Positions 54,856 through 64,000 of a stretch of DNA of 64,000 nt are shown here, in pieces; position 1 is the stretch's first letter; the number at the start of each line of letters is the position of its first letter. This DNA comes from Arthrobacter sp. B1805 (GTDB taxonomy: Bacteria > Actinomycetota > Actinomycetes > Actinomycetales > Micrococcaceae): assembly GCF_002929745.1 (NCBI RefSeq), contig NZ_PJIQ01000002.1, forward strand, positions 124,001 through 188,000. Reading direction: 5' to 3'. The notes under the pieces are model-generated. The model did no database searches. It was not told the origin of the DNA and saw nothing but the letters and a program-made list of their open reading frames with translations. Position numbers and translations under genes: made by a program.

Positions 54856-55363
54856 GGAACCGATCGATCCGTCCGGGCTCGAATGGTCCAGGGTCTCACC
54901 GAAGTACCTGCGCGTCAGGCTGCTGGGCTGGCTCATCGGTTCGCTGGTCTGGCTCGTGATCGCCGGCGTTCCGTTGGTGCTCCGCCTCACGGGCGTCTGG
55001 GACTCCTTCCCGCCTCTCTGGATCGCCTGGGGGCTACCCGGTCTCGTCCTGGTCATCTCCATCTGGCGCGGAGTGTTGCTGCCCCGCCAGGTCGCGGCCA
55101 TCGGCTACGCCGAACGCGATGACGACCTCCTCGTCCGTCAGGGAGTGTTTTTCCAGCGCACGATGGTGGTGCCCTACGGTCGCATGCAGTACGTCGACGT
55201 CGCTGTCGGTCCCCTCGAGCGCGCCTTCGGGATCTGCACCCTCAAACTCCACACCGCATCCCCCGCGACGAATGCGTTCATCCCCGGTCTGCCGACGGAC
55301 GAAGGCACGAGGCTCCGTGAGCAACTGTCCGCGCGGGGAGAAGCCAGGCTGGCCGGGCTGTGA
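54848..55363 (+). CDS. PH-domain (bPH2) membrane protein, YdbS-like
   Basis: The 171-residue protein has two membrane helices near residues 24-70 (LGWLIGSLVWLVIAGVPLVL and ALWIAWGLPGLVLVISIW-type) and a bPH2 domain: IGYAERDDDLLVRQGVFFQRTMVVPYGRMQYVDV (residues 84-117) and LERAFGICTLKLHTAS. It resembles YdbS of Bacillus. The start ATG has GGGGAG just upstream and overlaps the DUF3180 stop. Its TGA overlaps the GTG of the larger partner gene, as YdbS and YdbT pair in other genomes. Confidence 0.88.
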   Translation: MRREPIDPSGLEWSRVSPKYLRVRLLGWLIGSLVWLVIAGVPLVLRLTGVWDSFPPLWIAWGLPGLVLVISIWRGVLLPRQVAAIGYAERDDDLLVRQGVFFQRTMVVPYGRMQYVDVAVGPLERAFGICTLKLHTASPATNAFIPGLPTDEGTRLREQLSARGEARLAGL

Positions 55364-57105
55364 CGACGGCCCCCGAGCCTCCCGGCGACGTTCCGCTGCC
55401 GACGGGTTCGACGAGCCCGGATGTCGGCGGCGCCACCGACGTCTGGCACCGCGTCCATTTCATCTCACCGCTCGTGCGGGGCTGGATCGCTCTTGTCGCC
55501 ATCCTCTACTTCGTCGGCAGGGACTGGTTCGAGGGGCTCTTCGCCACGGAGACGAGGGGGCGGAACCCGCTACCCGAGGGTGTGGGTCTCCTGGTGGCGG
55601 TCGGGATCCTGGTGGGAGTGGTGGTGGTCATCGCCGCCATCTTCCTCGTCTCCTGGTACTTCACGCGCTACCAGGTGACGGCGGAGCACGTGCGGGTGCA
55701 TTCGGGTGTCGTCTTCCGGCAGCAGCGGCAGGCGAGGCTCGACCGCGTCCAGGCCATCGACATCGTGCAGCCGTTCCTCGCACGGATCTTCGGCCTCGCC
55801 GAGCTCAAGTTCGAGGTGGCGGATGCGGGCGAGTCCGCGGTCCGGCTCGCCTTCCTCAAGCTCGACGACGCGAGGAAGCTGCGTGCGACGATCCTGGCCC
55901 GGGCAGCCGGTGTGGTCCCCGATCCGGAGCATCCCGAGGAGATCGTCGAGGCGCCCGAGCGTGAGGTGGTGGCGATTCCGCCGGCGCGGGTCATCGGGGC
56001 AGCGGTCCTGTCCGGAACCACCATCGCGCTGGTCGTGGCCGTCGTCGTCGTCATCACGCTCGGCATCGTGTTCGAAACGCCCATCATCGCGACATCGTTC
56101 ATCCCCATCCTCATCGGCGTGGTCGGCGCCTACTGGTCGGCGCTGAACACCGGCTACAACTTCCGTGCGGCTACATCCCCCGACGGGATCCGCGTGCGCT
56201 ACGGCCTGCTCGATACCCGAGCACAGACCGTCCCGCCGGGACGGGTGCAGGCGCTCAGCATCATCCAGTCCCCGCTGTGGCGGCTGAAGGGGTGGTACCG
56301 CGTCACGGTGAACGTCGCCGGGTACGGCCTGTCCGCCTCGACGGAGGGGCAGGCGCGGGCCACGCTGCTGCCCGTGGGCACGAGGGACGAGGTGCTGCAG
56401 ATCCTCGCCCTCGTCCTGCCCGACCCCGGGACGCCGCGCCCTGTCGAGGTGTTCACCGCGGGGATGACCGGCCGCGACGGCGTTGAGGGCTTCGTCACGA
56501 CGCCGCGCCGTGCCCGGTGGCTGGCGCCGCTCGCCTGGCGTCGCAACGGGTTCGCGGTGACGGGTACGGCCGTCCTCATGCGCTCGGGCGTCCTGTGGCG
56601 TCAGCTCGTCGTCGTTCCGCACGAGCGGACGCAGTCGCTGTCCATCGAGCAGGGCCCGGTGGACCGGCGTTTCCACGTGTCGAACCTGCAGTTCCAGACC
56701 ACGCCTGGTCCCGTGAACCCCCGCGTGCTGCTCGCCGATACCGCAACCGCGTGGGAGCTCTTCCACGGGCAGGCCGCGCGCGCGGCCGAGGCACGGCGAC
56801 ACGGGGGTCCGGAGCAGTGGATGAAGCCCGTTCCAAGGGGTTCCGCAGTCGCCGGAGCAACGTCCCGGAGCATCGGCGACGGTCCGGCGGACGGCGCTGC
56901 GTCCGCCTCCCCGCAGCACCTCACGGCGGAGGAGGACGAGTCCTCGAACGAGGTGCCCAGCGAGTTCGTGCACGAGGTCGATCCCACGGTCGTCCCCGGG
57001 CCCGGGGCCAGGCTCGAGGACGAGCTCGAGCCCGAGGTCATGCCCGACGTGCCGAGGTATGTTCCGGCGACCACGAGTGAGGATGCTGCCGATGGCCATC
57101 GCTGA
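55360..57105 (+). CDS. PH-domain (bPH2) membrane protein, YdbT-like
   Basis: A 581-residue membrane protein with several helices and repeated bPH2 modules: one at TRYQVTAEHVRVHSGVVFRQQRQARLDRVQAIDIVQPF (residues 100-138), another at RYGLLDTRAQTVPPGRVQALSIIQSPLWRL (280-310) and a third at RSGVLWRQLVVVPHERTQSLSIEQGPVDRRF (405-435). This three-domain plan is that of YdbT. The last 90 residues are an acidic disordered tail. The role is unknown, though YdbS/YdbT have been linked to resistance to certain bacteriocins in Bacillus. The next gene overlaps its 3' end by 14 bases. Confidence 0.88.
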   Translation: MTTAPEPPGDVPLPTGSTSPDVGGATDVWHRVHFISPLVRGWIALVAILYFVGRDWFEGLFATETRGRNPLPEGVGLLVAVGILVGVVVVIAAIFLVSWYFTRYQVTAEHVRVHSGVVFRQQRQARLDRVQAIDIVQPFLARIFGLAELKFEVADAGESAVRLAFLKLDDARKLRATILARAAGVVPDPEHPEEIVEAPEREVVAIPPARVIGAAVLSGTTIALVVAVVVVITLGIVFETPIIATSFIPILIGVVGAYWSALNTGYNFRAATSPDGIRVRYGLLDTRAQTVPPGRVQALSIIQSPLWRLKGWYRVTVNVAGYGLSASTEGQARATLLPVGTRDEVLQILALVLPDPGTPRPVEVFTAGMTGRDGVEGFVTTPRRARWLAPLAWRRNGFAVTGTAVLMRSGVLWRQLVVVPHERTQSLSIEQGPVDRRFHVSNLQFQTTPGPVNPRVLLADTATAWELFHGQAARAAEARRHGGPEQWMKPVPRGSAVAGATSRSIGDGPADGAASASPQHLTAEEDESSNEVPSEFVHEVDPTVVPGPGARLEDELEPEVMPDVPRYVPATTSEDAADGHR

Positions 57106-58057
57106 CGCAACCCGTCGGCCCGGGCGGCTCGGGGTCGGCATCGTCGGAGCCGGGAAGGTCGGCTCGGTCCTGGGTGCCGCACTGAGATCCGCCGGTCATG
57201 CCGTCGTCGGCGTCTCCGCCGTCTCGGAGGCGAGTCGTGAGCGCGCGGAGAACCTGCTGCCGGGAGTGCCCGTCCTCGAGGTGCCGGACATCATCGAGCG
57301 CGCCGAGCTGGTGCTGCTCACGGTGCCCGACGACGCCCTGCCGACGTTGGTGGAGGGTCTCGCTCAGCTGAAGGCCTGGCAGGCGGGACAGCTCGTGGTG
57401 CACACCTCCGGGCGTTACGGTACCTCCGTGCTCGCCCCTGCGCGTGCTGCCGGTGCCATCCCGCTCGCCATCCACCCGGCCATGACCTTCACGGGGCTCA
57501 GCCTCGACCTCGGCCGCCTGCCGGACAGCATGTTCGGGATCACGGCCCCGTCGGCGGTGCTTCCGATCGCCCAGGCCCTCGTCGTGGAGATGGGCGCCGA
57601 GCCCGTGGTCATCGATGAGGAGTCCCGGGCCCTGTACCACGCGGCCCTCGCCCACGCATCAAACCACCTGGTGACCATCGCGGCGCAGTCGGCCCAGGTG
57701 CTCGCTGATCTCGGTGTCCAGCATCCCGACCGCATGCTAGGCCCGCTGATGAAGGCTTCCCTCGAGAACGCCCTTTCCTCCGGTGAGAGTGCGCTGACAG
57801 GGCCCGTGGCACGCGGAGATGCCGGGACCGTCCGCGCCCACAGGGCGGCCCTGGACGGTCATGACGCCGCGGACACGCGGCAGGCGTACCTCGGCATGGC
57901 CCGCGCCACCGCTCTCCGCGCGCTCGAGCGCGGCGTGCTGTCGCCCGTACAGGGCGAGGCGATCCTCGCGGCGCTCGCCGACGTGCTTGGTACGGGAGGG
58001 CCGACCAGCACCACCCCGGGAGACCCGCCGGATGTGGCATCGGACCCACCCGCTTGA
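57092..58057 (+). CDS. Rossmann-like/DUF2520 oxidoreductase-type protein
   Basis: The 321-residue protein has an N-terminal dinucleotide-binding fold (LGVGIVGAGKVGSVLGAALRS) and a C-terminal helical DUF2520 domain (SRALYHAALAHASNHLVTIAAQ). AIPLAIHPAMTFTG in between is typical of the family. It resembles proteins with NADP-dependent oxidoreductase annotation; its substrate is unknown, but it sits directly before panC in many actinobacteria, suggesting a link to pantothenate. I prefer ATG 57092, which has GAGG about nine bases upstream, over ATG 57083. Confidence 0.85.
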   Translation: MAIADATRRPGRLGVGIVGAGKVGSVLGAALRSAGHAVVGVSAVSEASRERAENLLPGVPVLEVPDIIERAELVLLTVPDDALPTLVEGLAQLKAWQAGQLVVHTSGRYGTSVLAPARAAGAIPLAIHPAMTFTGLSLDLGRLPDSMFGITAPSAVLPIAQALVVEMGAEPVVIDEESRALYHAALAHASNHLVTIAAQSAQVLADLGVQHPDRMLGPLMKASLENALSSGESALTGPVARGDAGTVRAHRAALDGHDAADTRQAYLGMARATALRALERGVLSPVQGEAILAALADVLGTGGPTSTTPGDPPDVASDPPA

Positions 58058-58118
58058 CCCACCCGCCTGAACCGCAATGGCGCCCGTGCGCCCCGCTCCG
58101 TCTGCAAAGGACCACTCC

Positions 58119-59051
58119 GTGACCTCGACCGGCACCGACAGCCCGGCCACCCCTCTCCTCGTCTCCTCCGCTGCCAAGCTCCGTGCGGCGACGGCGGAGC
58201 TGCTGGAGCGTGCTCGGGACCGTCGGGGTTCCAGTGACGTCCCGCCGTCACTTGGTCTCGTACCGACCATGGGCGGGCTGCACGAGGGCCACGCGTCACT
58301 CGCGAGCACCGCTCGCCGCGCGAACGACGTCGTCGTCGTCTCGATCTTCGTGAATCCCCTGCAGTTCGGCGACCAGGCGGACCTGGACCGCTACCCCCGC
58401 ACGCTCGACGACGACCTTCGACTGCTGGCCGCGTGTGGCGTCGACGTCGTGTTCGCACCGGGCGTCGAGGAGATGTACCCGGGCGGCGAGCCGCTGGTCC
58501 GCGTGAGTGCCGGTCGCATGGGCGAGGTGCTCGAGGGAGCGTCGCGGCCCGGCCACTTCGACGGCATGCTGACGGTGGTCGCCAAGCTCCTCAACCTCGG
58601 GCTGCCGGGCACCACGGCGGACTATCGCGCGTACTTCGGCGAGAAGGACGCGCAGCAGCTCGCGCTCATCCGCCGCATGGTGCTGGACCTCGACGTCCCG
58701 GTCAGCATCCAGGGCGTACCGATCGTTCGTGATGCGGACGGCCTGGCGCTCTCCAGCCGGAACCGGTTCCTGGAGCATGACGAGCGGAGCGCGGCCCTGG
58801 TGCTGTCGAGGGTGCTGCGGGGCCTCCATGACCGGGCATCGCGGGGTGAACCTCTCGATCTGAACTCGGCCCGGGCCGATATCGCCGCCGAGGACCTCGT
58901 GGACCTCGACTACCTCGAGGTCGTCGATCCGTCGTCGTTCGCTGTGCCGGGGGACGACGGCGAGCGTGCGGGACAGCGGCTGGCCGTCGTCGCTGCGCGG
59001 GTCGGGGCCGTCCGGCTGATCGATAACACCCTCCTGCCGAACGCGGGCTGA
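58119..59051 (+). CDS. panC: Pantoate-beta-alanine ligase
   Basis: Condenses pantoate and beta-alanine with ATP to give pantothenate. The 310 residues have [19 protein letters not shown] near residue 42 (ATP-binding HxGH), [45 protein letters not shown], and [17 protein letters not shown] with the KMSKS-like region. GTG 58119 has AAAGGA seven bases upstream, so I reject the ATG at 58077. No panB or panD is in the window. Confidence 0.95.
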   Translation: MTSTGTDSPATPLLVSSAAKLRAATAELLERARDRRGSSDVPPSLGLVPTMGGLHEGHASLASTARRANDVVVVSIFVNPLQFGDQADLDRYPRTLDDDLRLLAACGVDVVFAPGVEEMYPGGEPLVRVSAGRMGEVLEGASRPGHFDGMLTVVAKLLNLGLPGTTADYRAYFGEKDAQQLALIRRMVLDLDVPVSIQGVPIVRDADGLALSSRNRFLEHDERSAALVLSRVLRGLHDRASRGEPLDLNSARADIAAEDLVDLDYLEVVDPSSFAVPGDDGERAGQRLAVVAARVGAVRLIDNTLLPNAG

Positions 59052-59110
59052 GCCCTGCCGGGGTGGACCGCACACCGCGCTCCCGGTAGTGAGCCGTAAA
59101 CTTGTCTTCC

Positions 59111-60613
59111 GTGACCCACGACGACACCCTCCCCGCGGACGACCTCAACGAACAGATGCGCTTCCGGCTGCAGAAGCGGGCAGCCCTGCTCGACGCCGGG
59201 ATGGAGCCCTACCCGGTCAAGCCGGCTCGGACGCATTCCCTCGCCGAAGTGCGGGAGCAGTTCGCCGACCTCGGAACAGGGGAGTCGAGCGGGCGGCAGG
59301 TCTCGGTCGTCGGGCGCGTCGTCTTCATCCGCAACTCGGGCAAGCTGTGCTTCGGGACCCTGCAGGAGGGGAACGGCACGAGGCTGCAGGTCATGCTGAG
59401 CCTGGCCGAGATCGGCGCGGACAGTCTTGCCGACTGGAAGTCCCTGGTCGACCTGGGCGACCACGTGCAGGTGCACGGCGAGGTCATCAGCTCCCGGCGC
59501 GGTGAGCTGTCCGTCATGGCAGACAGCTGGTCCATGGCGTCGAAGGCGTTGCGGCCGCTCCCGACCCTCCATGTCGGCGTCAACGAGGAGACCCGCGTAC
59601 GCCAGCGCTATGTCGACCTGATGGTCCGAGAGGAGGCCCGCCAGATGGTGCGGACGAGGGCCGCCATCACGCGCACCCTCCGCGAGACGCTCAACCAGCG
59701 CGACTACATCGAGGTGGAGACGCCCATCCTCCAGCTCGTCCACGGCGGGGCGACGGCCCGTCCGTTCGAGACACACCTCAACGCGTTCGACCAGAAGATG
59801 ACCCTCCGGATCGCCCTCGAGCTGTACCTGAAGCGCGCCGTCGTCGGCGGGATCGATCGCGTCTACGAGATCGGCCGGATCTTCCGCAACGAGGGAGTCG
59901 ACTCGACGCACAGCCCCGAATTCACGATGCTCGAGTGCTACGAGGCCTACGCGGACCAGTTCGTCATGGCGGACCGGATGAAGGAGATGATCCTGGCCTG
60001 CGCCGACATGCTCGGGTCGCGCACCATCGAGACCGCCAAGGGCACCATCGACCTCGACGGCGAATGGGCCTGGCTCGGCGTCTACCCCGGGCTCTCCGCT
60101 GCCGTAGGGCAGGACGTCACTCCGGACACCGCCCTCGAGGAACTGCAGTCCATCGCGGAGCGCCATGAGGTGTCGCTCCATCCGGAGTGGGGCGCCGAAA
60201 AGGTGGTGCTCGAACTCTTCTCGGAGATCGTGGAACCCACGCTGATCCAACCGACTTTCGTCTACGACTATCCGCCGTCGGCCCAGCCACTCGCACGTCC
60301 GCACCGCGAGGATCCCCGCCTGATCGAGGCATGGGACCTCATCATCGGAGGCATGGAACGCGGCACTGCTTTCTCCGAGCTCATCGATCCGGTCATCCAG
60401 CGCGAACGATTGACGGAGCAGTCTCGCCAGGCTGCCGCCGGAGACGACGAGGCAATGCAGTTGGACGAGGATTTCCTCAGGGCGCTCGAATACGGAGCAC
60501 CACCGATGGGTGGTATCGGGCTCGGAATCGACAGGCTCGTCATGCTTTTCACCAACGTCGGAATTCGCGAGTCGATCCTGTTCCCCATCCTCAAGCCCGA
60601 AACGGGTCAGTAG
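59111..60613 (+). CDS. lysS: Lysyl-tRNA synthetase, class II
   Basis: The 500-residue protein has an N-terminal OB-fold tRNA-binding domain (VSVVGRVVFIRNSGKLCFGTLQ and the QVHGEVISSRRGELSV strand) and a class II catalytic core with motif 1 near IEVETPILQL, motif 2 in YEIGRIFRNEGVDSTHSPEFTML (near residue 255) and motif 3 GGIGLGIDRLVMLFTN. I start at GTG 59111: TAAACT (59097-59102) ends eight bases upstream and would be the -10 of a leaderless mRNA; the TTG at 59102 lies inside it. A small membrane-protein gene follows directly. Confidence 0.96.
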   Translation: MTHDDTLPADDLNEQMRFRLQKRAALLDAGMEPYPVKPARTHSLAEVREQFADLGTGESSGRQVSVVGRVVFIRNSGKLCFGTLQEGNGTRLQVMLSLAEIGADSLADWKSLVDLGDHVQVHGEVISSRRGELSVMADSWSMASKALRPLPTLHVGVNEETRVRQRYVDLMVREEARQMVRTRAAITRTLRETLNQRDYIEVETPILQLVHGGATARPFETHLNAFDQKMTLRIALELYLKRAVVGGIDRVYEIGRIFRNEGVDSTHSPEFTMLECYEAYADQFVMADRMKEMILACADMLGSRTIETAKGTIDLDGEWAWLGVYPGLSAAVGQDVTPDTALEELQSIAERHEVSLHPEWGAEKVVLELFSEIVEPTLIQPTFVYDYPPSAQPLARPHREDPRLIEAWDLIIGGMERGTAFSELIDPVIQRERLTEQSRQAAAGDDEAMQLDEDFLRALEYGAPPMGGIGLGIDRLVMLFTNVGIRESILFPILKPETGQ

Positions 60614-60614
60614 C

Positions 60615-60812
60615 ATGGAATATGTAGCAGTCCTCCTACCCTCAGCCTGCTTGGCAGTCCTTTTCTACTTCGTGATCAGGGCCATATTCAACGCGGACCG
60701 TGCGGAGCGCGAAGCCATGGCCCGCGCCGAGGAGACGCGGGACGCCGAGGATGCACGCAACCAGCAATCGGGTCGGGAAAAGAATGGCGAACAGGATATC
60801 GATCCACGTTAG
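60615..60812 (+). CDS. Small single-pass membrane protein, 65 aa
   Basis: ATG 60615 comes one base after the lysS stop. The 65 residues start EYVAVLLPSACLAVLFYFVI, a single membrane helix, followed by RAIFNADRAEREAMARAEE and a charged tail that should be a cytoplasmic helix. There is no independent ribosome site, so translation probably depends on lysS. Function is unknown. Confidence 0.7.
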   Translation: MEYVAVLLPSACLAVLFYFVIRAIFNADRAEREAMARAEETRDAEDARNQQSGREKNGEQDIDPR

Positions 60813-60824
60813 GAATACGCGCTT

Positions 60825-60853
60825 TGACCTCCATTGAATAGTGCCGCATACTC
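60825..60853 (+). promoter_or_regulatory. Promoter of lsr2
   Basis: TTGACC (60825-60830) and CATACT (60848-60853) are exactly 17 bases apart, the best sigma-70-type promoter seen in the window. Transcription would begin near 60860, leaving a 35-base leader with AGGAGA before the GTG. Confidence 0.75.
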
Positions 60854-60895
60854 GATCAGGGGGCATTATTATCGCGGAACTAATAGGAGACCATT

Positions 60896-61225
60896 GTGGC
60901 GCAGACGGTAAAGATCATTTTGATTGACGACCTCGACGGCGAGGAAGCCGACGAAACCGTGCGTTTCGGTCTTGATGGCGTGCAATACGAGATCGACCTG
61001 TCGGAGGCGCACGCCTCGGAACTGCGCGAAGCCCTCGCACCCTACGTCGGAGCGGCCCGCCGGAGCAGCCAGCCGAAGCAGCAGCGTTCGAGCCAGCCGG
61101 CTCCCTCCCGCAACCAGGAAGCAGCACAGATCCGCGAGTGGGCCAAGGAGAACGGCTACAACGTCTCCTCCCGCGGCCGGGTCAACAGCGAGATAGTCGA
61201 GGCGTACCGCGCCGCCCAGCGCTGA
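60896..61225 (+). CDS. lsr2: Lsr2 nucleoid-associated protein
   Basis: Lsr2 bridges DNA, prefers AT-rich sequence and silences foreign genes in actinobacteria. The 109 residues have an N-terminal oligomerisation domain (VKIILIDDLDGEEADETVRF and YEIDLSEAHASELREAL) and a C-terminal DNA-binding domain (IREWAKENGYNVSSRGRVNSEIVEAY), whose RGR inserts into the minor groove. A basic linker joins them. GTG start with AGGAGA upstream. It has its own promoter and terminator, so it is expressed alone between lysS and clpC. Confidence 0.97.
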   Translation: MAQTVKIILIDDLDGEEADETVRFGLDGVQYEIDLSEAHASELREALAPYVGAARRSSQPKQQRSSQPAPSRNQEAAQIREWAKENGYNVSSRGRVNSEIVEAYRAAQR

Positions 61226-61237
61226 CACCCCCACCTG

Positions 61238-61263
61238 ACGCCTGAGGGGAAGCCCTCGGGCGT
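61238..61263 (+). terminator. Hairpin after lsr2
   Basis: ACGCCTGAGGG and CCCTCGGGCGT pair over 11 bases, with one G-T pair, around GAAG, followed by TATCT. It starts 13 bases after the lsr2 stop. Confidence 0.7.
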
Positions 61264-61347
61264 TATCTCGCCTGTGGCGAACACGCACCCAAAGCGAACC
61301 CCGTGCCCGTAGCATCGAAATACGCGTTAGCTAGGAGTGTGTGTCTG

Positions 61348-63855
61348 ATGTTTGAGAGATTTACAGATCGTGCCCGTCGAGTTGTCGTGTTGGCCCAGGA
61401 AGAGGCCCGCATGCTCAACCACAATTACATCGGCACCGAGCACATCCTGCTTGGCCTCATCCACGAGGGCGAGGGTGTTGCCGCCAAGGCTCTCGAGTCG
61501 CTCAGCATCTCGTTGGGTGCCGTGAGGGAGCAGGTCCAGGAGATCATCGGTCAGGGCCAGCAGGCTCCTTCCGGTCACATCCCCTTCACCCCCCGGGCCA
61601 AGAAGGTACTGGAGCTGTCCCTGCGGGAAGCCCTCCAGCTCGGCCACAACTACATCGGCACCGAGCACATCCTGCTCGGTCTCATCCGTGAGGGTGAGGG
61701 TGTCGCCGCACAGGTCCTGGTGAAGCTCGGCGCAGACCTCAACCGCGTGCGCCAGCAGGTCATTCAGCTGCTGTCCGGGTATCAGGGCAAGGAGCCGGCC
61801 ACCACAGGTGGCCAGCAGCAGGAGGGAACTCCCGCCGGCTCCGTCGTGCTGGACCAGTTCGGCCGCAACCTGACCCAGGCTGCACGTGAATCCAAGCTCG
61901 ACCCCGTGATCGGGCGCGAGTCGGAGATGGAACGCGTCATGCAGGTCCTCTCCCGCCGCACCAAGAACAATCCCGTCCTGATCGGCGAGCCCGGGGTCGG
62001 GAAGACCGCCGTCGTCGAGGGCCTCGCCCAGGCGATCGTGCGGGGCGACGTGCCGGAGACCATCAAGGACAAGCAGCTGTACACGCTGGACCTCGGGTCC
62101 CTCGTGGCCGGTTCGCGCTACCGCGGTGACTTCGAGGAGCGACTGAAGAAGGTGCTCAAGGAGATCCGCACCCGCGGCGACATCATCCTGTTCATCGACG
62201 AGATCCACACCCTCGTCGGCGCGGGTGCCGCCGAGGGTGCCATCGACGCCGCGTCGATCCTGAAGCCCATGCTCGCGCGTGGCGAGCTCCAGACCATCGG
62301 CGCCACGACGTTGGACGAGTACCGCAAGCACATCGAGAAGGACGCAGCGCTCGAGCGCCGCTTCCAGCCGATCCAGGTCGCGGAGCCGTCGGTGGCGCAC
62401 GCGATCGAGATCCTCAAGGGCCTGCGGGACCGCTACGAGGCCCACCACCGCGTCTCGATCACCGACGGCGCCCTGACGAGCGCCGCGACGCTGGCGGATC
62501 GCTACATCTCGGACCGTTTCCTGCCGGACAAGGCGATCGACCTCGTCGACGAAGCGGGAGCGCGACTGCGCATCCGCCGCATGACCGCTCCACCGGAGCT
62601 CAAGGAGATCGACGACCGGATCGCCGACGTCAAGCGCGAAAAGGAGTCGGCTATCGACTCCCAGGACTTCGAGGGTGCTGCTGCGCTGCGCGACAAGGAG
62701 CAGAAGCTCCACGACGAGCGCAGCGACAAGGAGCGCCGCTGGAAGTCGGGCGGGCTGGACGACATCGCCGAGGTGGATGAGGAACTCATCGCCGAGGTGC
62801 TCGCGAACTCCACCGGTATCCCCGTGTTCAAGCTGACCGAGGCCGAGTCCTCGCGACTGCTCAACATGGAGGCCGAGCTGCACAAGCGGGTCATCGGGCA
62901 GAACGAGGCGATCAAGGCCATCTCGCAGGCCATCCGCCGGACCCGTGCAGGCCTCAAGGACCCGAAGCGTCCCGGCGGCTCCTTCATTTTCGCCGGCCCC
63001 ACCGGTGTCGGTAAAACGGAGCTCGCCAAGGCGCTCGCGGAGTTCCTCTTCGGTGAAGAGGACGCCCTCATCACGCTGGACATGTCGGAGTACTCCGAGA
63101 AGCACACCGTCTCCCGGCTCTTCGGTGCCCCTCCGGGCTACGTGGGTTACGAGGAGGGTGGCCAGCTGACCGAAAAGGTCCGCCGCAAGCCGTTCTCGGT
63201 GGTGCTGTTCGACGAGGTGGAGAAGGCTCACGCCGATCTCTTCAACTCGCTGCTGCAGATCCTCGAGGACGGACGCCTCACTGACAGCCAGGGCCGCATG
63301 GTGGACTTCAAGAACACGGTGATCATCATGACCACCAACCTCGGTACGCGCGACATCTCGAAGGGTGTCATGACGGGCTTCCAGTCCGGCTCCGACACGA
63401 CGACGAGCTACAACCGGATGAAGGCGAAGGTCCAGGAGGAGCTCAAGCAGCACTTCCGGCCGGAGTTCCTCAACCGCGTCGACGACACCGTGGTGTTCCC
63501 GCAGCTCACCCAGGACGAGATCGTCCAGATCGTGGACCTGTTCCTCGAGCGCCTCAGCCGCCGCATGGCGGACAAGGGCATGACGATCGAGCTCACCCCG
63601 GCTGCGAAGGTCCTCCTCGCAACCCGCGGATACGATCCGGCGATGGGTGCCCGGCCTCTGCGCCGCACCATCCAGCGCGAGATCGAGGATCAGCTCTCCG
63701 AAAAGATCCTCTTCGGGGAGATCAAGTCGGGCGAGCGGATCGATATCGACGTAGAGGGTGAGGGCGTCGACGCACGCTTCACCTTCATCGGTCACGGTGC
63801 GCCCAAGGAGCTCGAAGACGCTCCGGCAGCGCTCGAGGCCACCGTCCCCGAGTAG
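61348..63855 (+). CDS. clpC: ATP-dependent Clp protease ATP-binding subunit ClpC
   Basis: ClpC unfolds proteins and feeds them to ClpP. The 835 residues have two Clp-N repeats ([20 protein letters not shown] and the matching [20 protein letters not shown]), AAA-1 with GEPGVGKT near 215, a UVR-type middle domain ([20 protein letters not shown]), AAA-2 with GPTGVGKT near 553 and the D2 small domain with [22 protein letters not shown] 61348 has AGGAG 11 bases upstream; [20 protein letters not shown] is the normal ClpC start, so the frame open from 61303 is rejected. Confidence 0.97.
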   Translation: MFERFTDRARRVVVLAQEEARMLNHNYIGTEHILLGLIHEGEGVAAKALESLSISLGAVREQVQEIIGQGQQAPSGHIPFTPRAKKVLELSLREALQLGHNYIGTEHILLGLIREGEGVAAQVLVKLGADLNRVRQQVIQLLSGYQGKEPATTGGQQQEGTPAGSVVLDQFGRNLTQAARESKLDPVIGRESEMERVMQVLSRRTKNNPVLIGEPGVGKTAVVEGLAQAIVRGDVPETIKDKQLYTLDLGSLVAGSRYRGDFEERLKKVLKEIRTRGDIILFIDEIHTLVGAGAAEGAIDAASILKPMLARGELQTIGATTLDEYRKHIEKDAALERRFQPIQVAEPSVAHAIEILKGLRDRYEAHHRVSITDGALTSAATLADRYISDRFLPDKAIDLVDEAGARLRIRRMTAPPELKEIDDRIADVKREKESAIDSQDFEGAAALRDKEQKLHDERSDKERRWKSGGLDDIAEVDEELIAEVLANSTGIPVFKLTEAESSRLLNMEAELHKRVIGQNEAIKAISQAIRRTRAGLKDPKRPGGSFIFAGPTGVGKTELAKALAEFLFGEEDALITLDMSEYSEKHTVSRLFGAPPGYVGYEEGGQLTEKVRRKPFSVVLFDEVEKAHADLFNSLLQILEDGRLTDSQGRMVDFKNTVIIMTTNLGTRDISKGVMTGFQSGSDTTTSYNRMKAKVQEELKQHFRPEFLNRVDDTVVFPQLTQDEIVQIVDLFLERLSRRMADKGMTIELTPAAKVLLATRGYDPAMGARPLRRTIQREIEDQLSEKILFGEIKSGERIDIDVEGEGVDARFTFIGHGAPKELEDAPAALEATVPE

Positions 63856-63881
63856 GACCGGCCGCCCGGTCCGACTGCTCC

Positions 63882-63920
63882 ACGGAGAACCCGCCCTGTT
63901 AGCCAGGGCGGGTTCTCCGT
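63882..63920 (+). terminator. Strong terminator after clpC
   Basis: Seventeen-base perfect arms (63882-63898 and 63904-63920) around a five-base loop are followed by TT, 26 bases after the clpC stop. The last 80 bases of the window hold nothing else recognised. Confidence 0.85.
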
Positions 63921-64000
63921 TTAACGAGTACTCGTGGTGCCGACAACCCGGTGCCTCCAGCAACCAATTCATCCCTGAGTGGAATGCCGTGACGCAAGCC

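Overview
The window is about 64 kb of high-GC actinobacterial chromosome, most likely a member of the Micrococcaceae (Arthrobacter in the broad sense). I base this on gene order and family content, not on a database match. The right third runs ppa, dacB, DUF2342 protease, tilS, hpt, ftsH, folE-folP-folB-folK, DUF3180, two bPH2 proteins, DUF2520, panC, lysS, lsr2, clpC, a core arrangement of that family. Lsr2, the POL-PE-LIG order of LigD, frequent GTG/TTG starts and many apparently leaderless genes agree. No tRNA, rRNA, IS element, prophage or CRISPR array was seen.

Layout. 1-6.2 kb: Ku and LigD (non-homologous end joining) face apart around a small SRPBCC gene, followed by phosphoketolase. 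6.2-15.7 kb: accessory metabolism, with three hydrolases, a RelA/SpoT-domain synthetase, a three-gene minus-strand operon resembling quinone-stress MhqO/MhqD plus a PEP-mutase-like enzyme, a YbfB/YjiJ-type MFS protein and an LLM oxidoreductase. 15.7-22.2 kb: a stand-alone FtsW/RodA paralogue, a PfkB sugar kinase, a PEBP protein, a HAD phosphatase overlapping a GDPD gene, and a secreted GH43 arabinanase behind tandem operator-like repeats.

22.2-28.5 kb is the most unusual part. A NarL-type response regulator whose phosphoacceptor position is Glu diverges from a 1096-residue secreted surface protein. That protein carries 31 twelve-residue and 7 eight-residue repeats and a sortase-like LVHTG tail. 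A hairpin follows, then two overlapping genes for a single-pass membrane protein (DUF5819-like) and an HTTM membrane protein. The last two recall SdpA and SdpB of the Bacillus sporulation-delaying toxin system, which suggests a surface-protein maturation or toxin-like locus.

28.5-43.6 kb: an APH-like kinase, uracil/xanthine permease, phosphoglucomutase, glycerate kinase, a POT peptide transporter coupled to an amidase, rhodanese-pheA, topoisomerase IB, two small acidic proteins, a lipid kinase, serS and a second HAD phosphatase. 43.8-64 kb: a SatD-like protein, then the housekeeping block for pyrophosphate removal, cell-wall editing, tRNA modification, purine salvage, membrane proteolysis, folate and pantothenate synthesis, lysyl-tRNA charging, nucleoid organisation and ClpC proteolysis.

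Two regulatory themes recur. Many genes have a -10-like hexamer ending six to eight bases before the start codon, which suggests leaderless mRNAs. Strong GC-rich hairpins lie after several genes.
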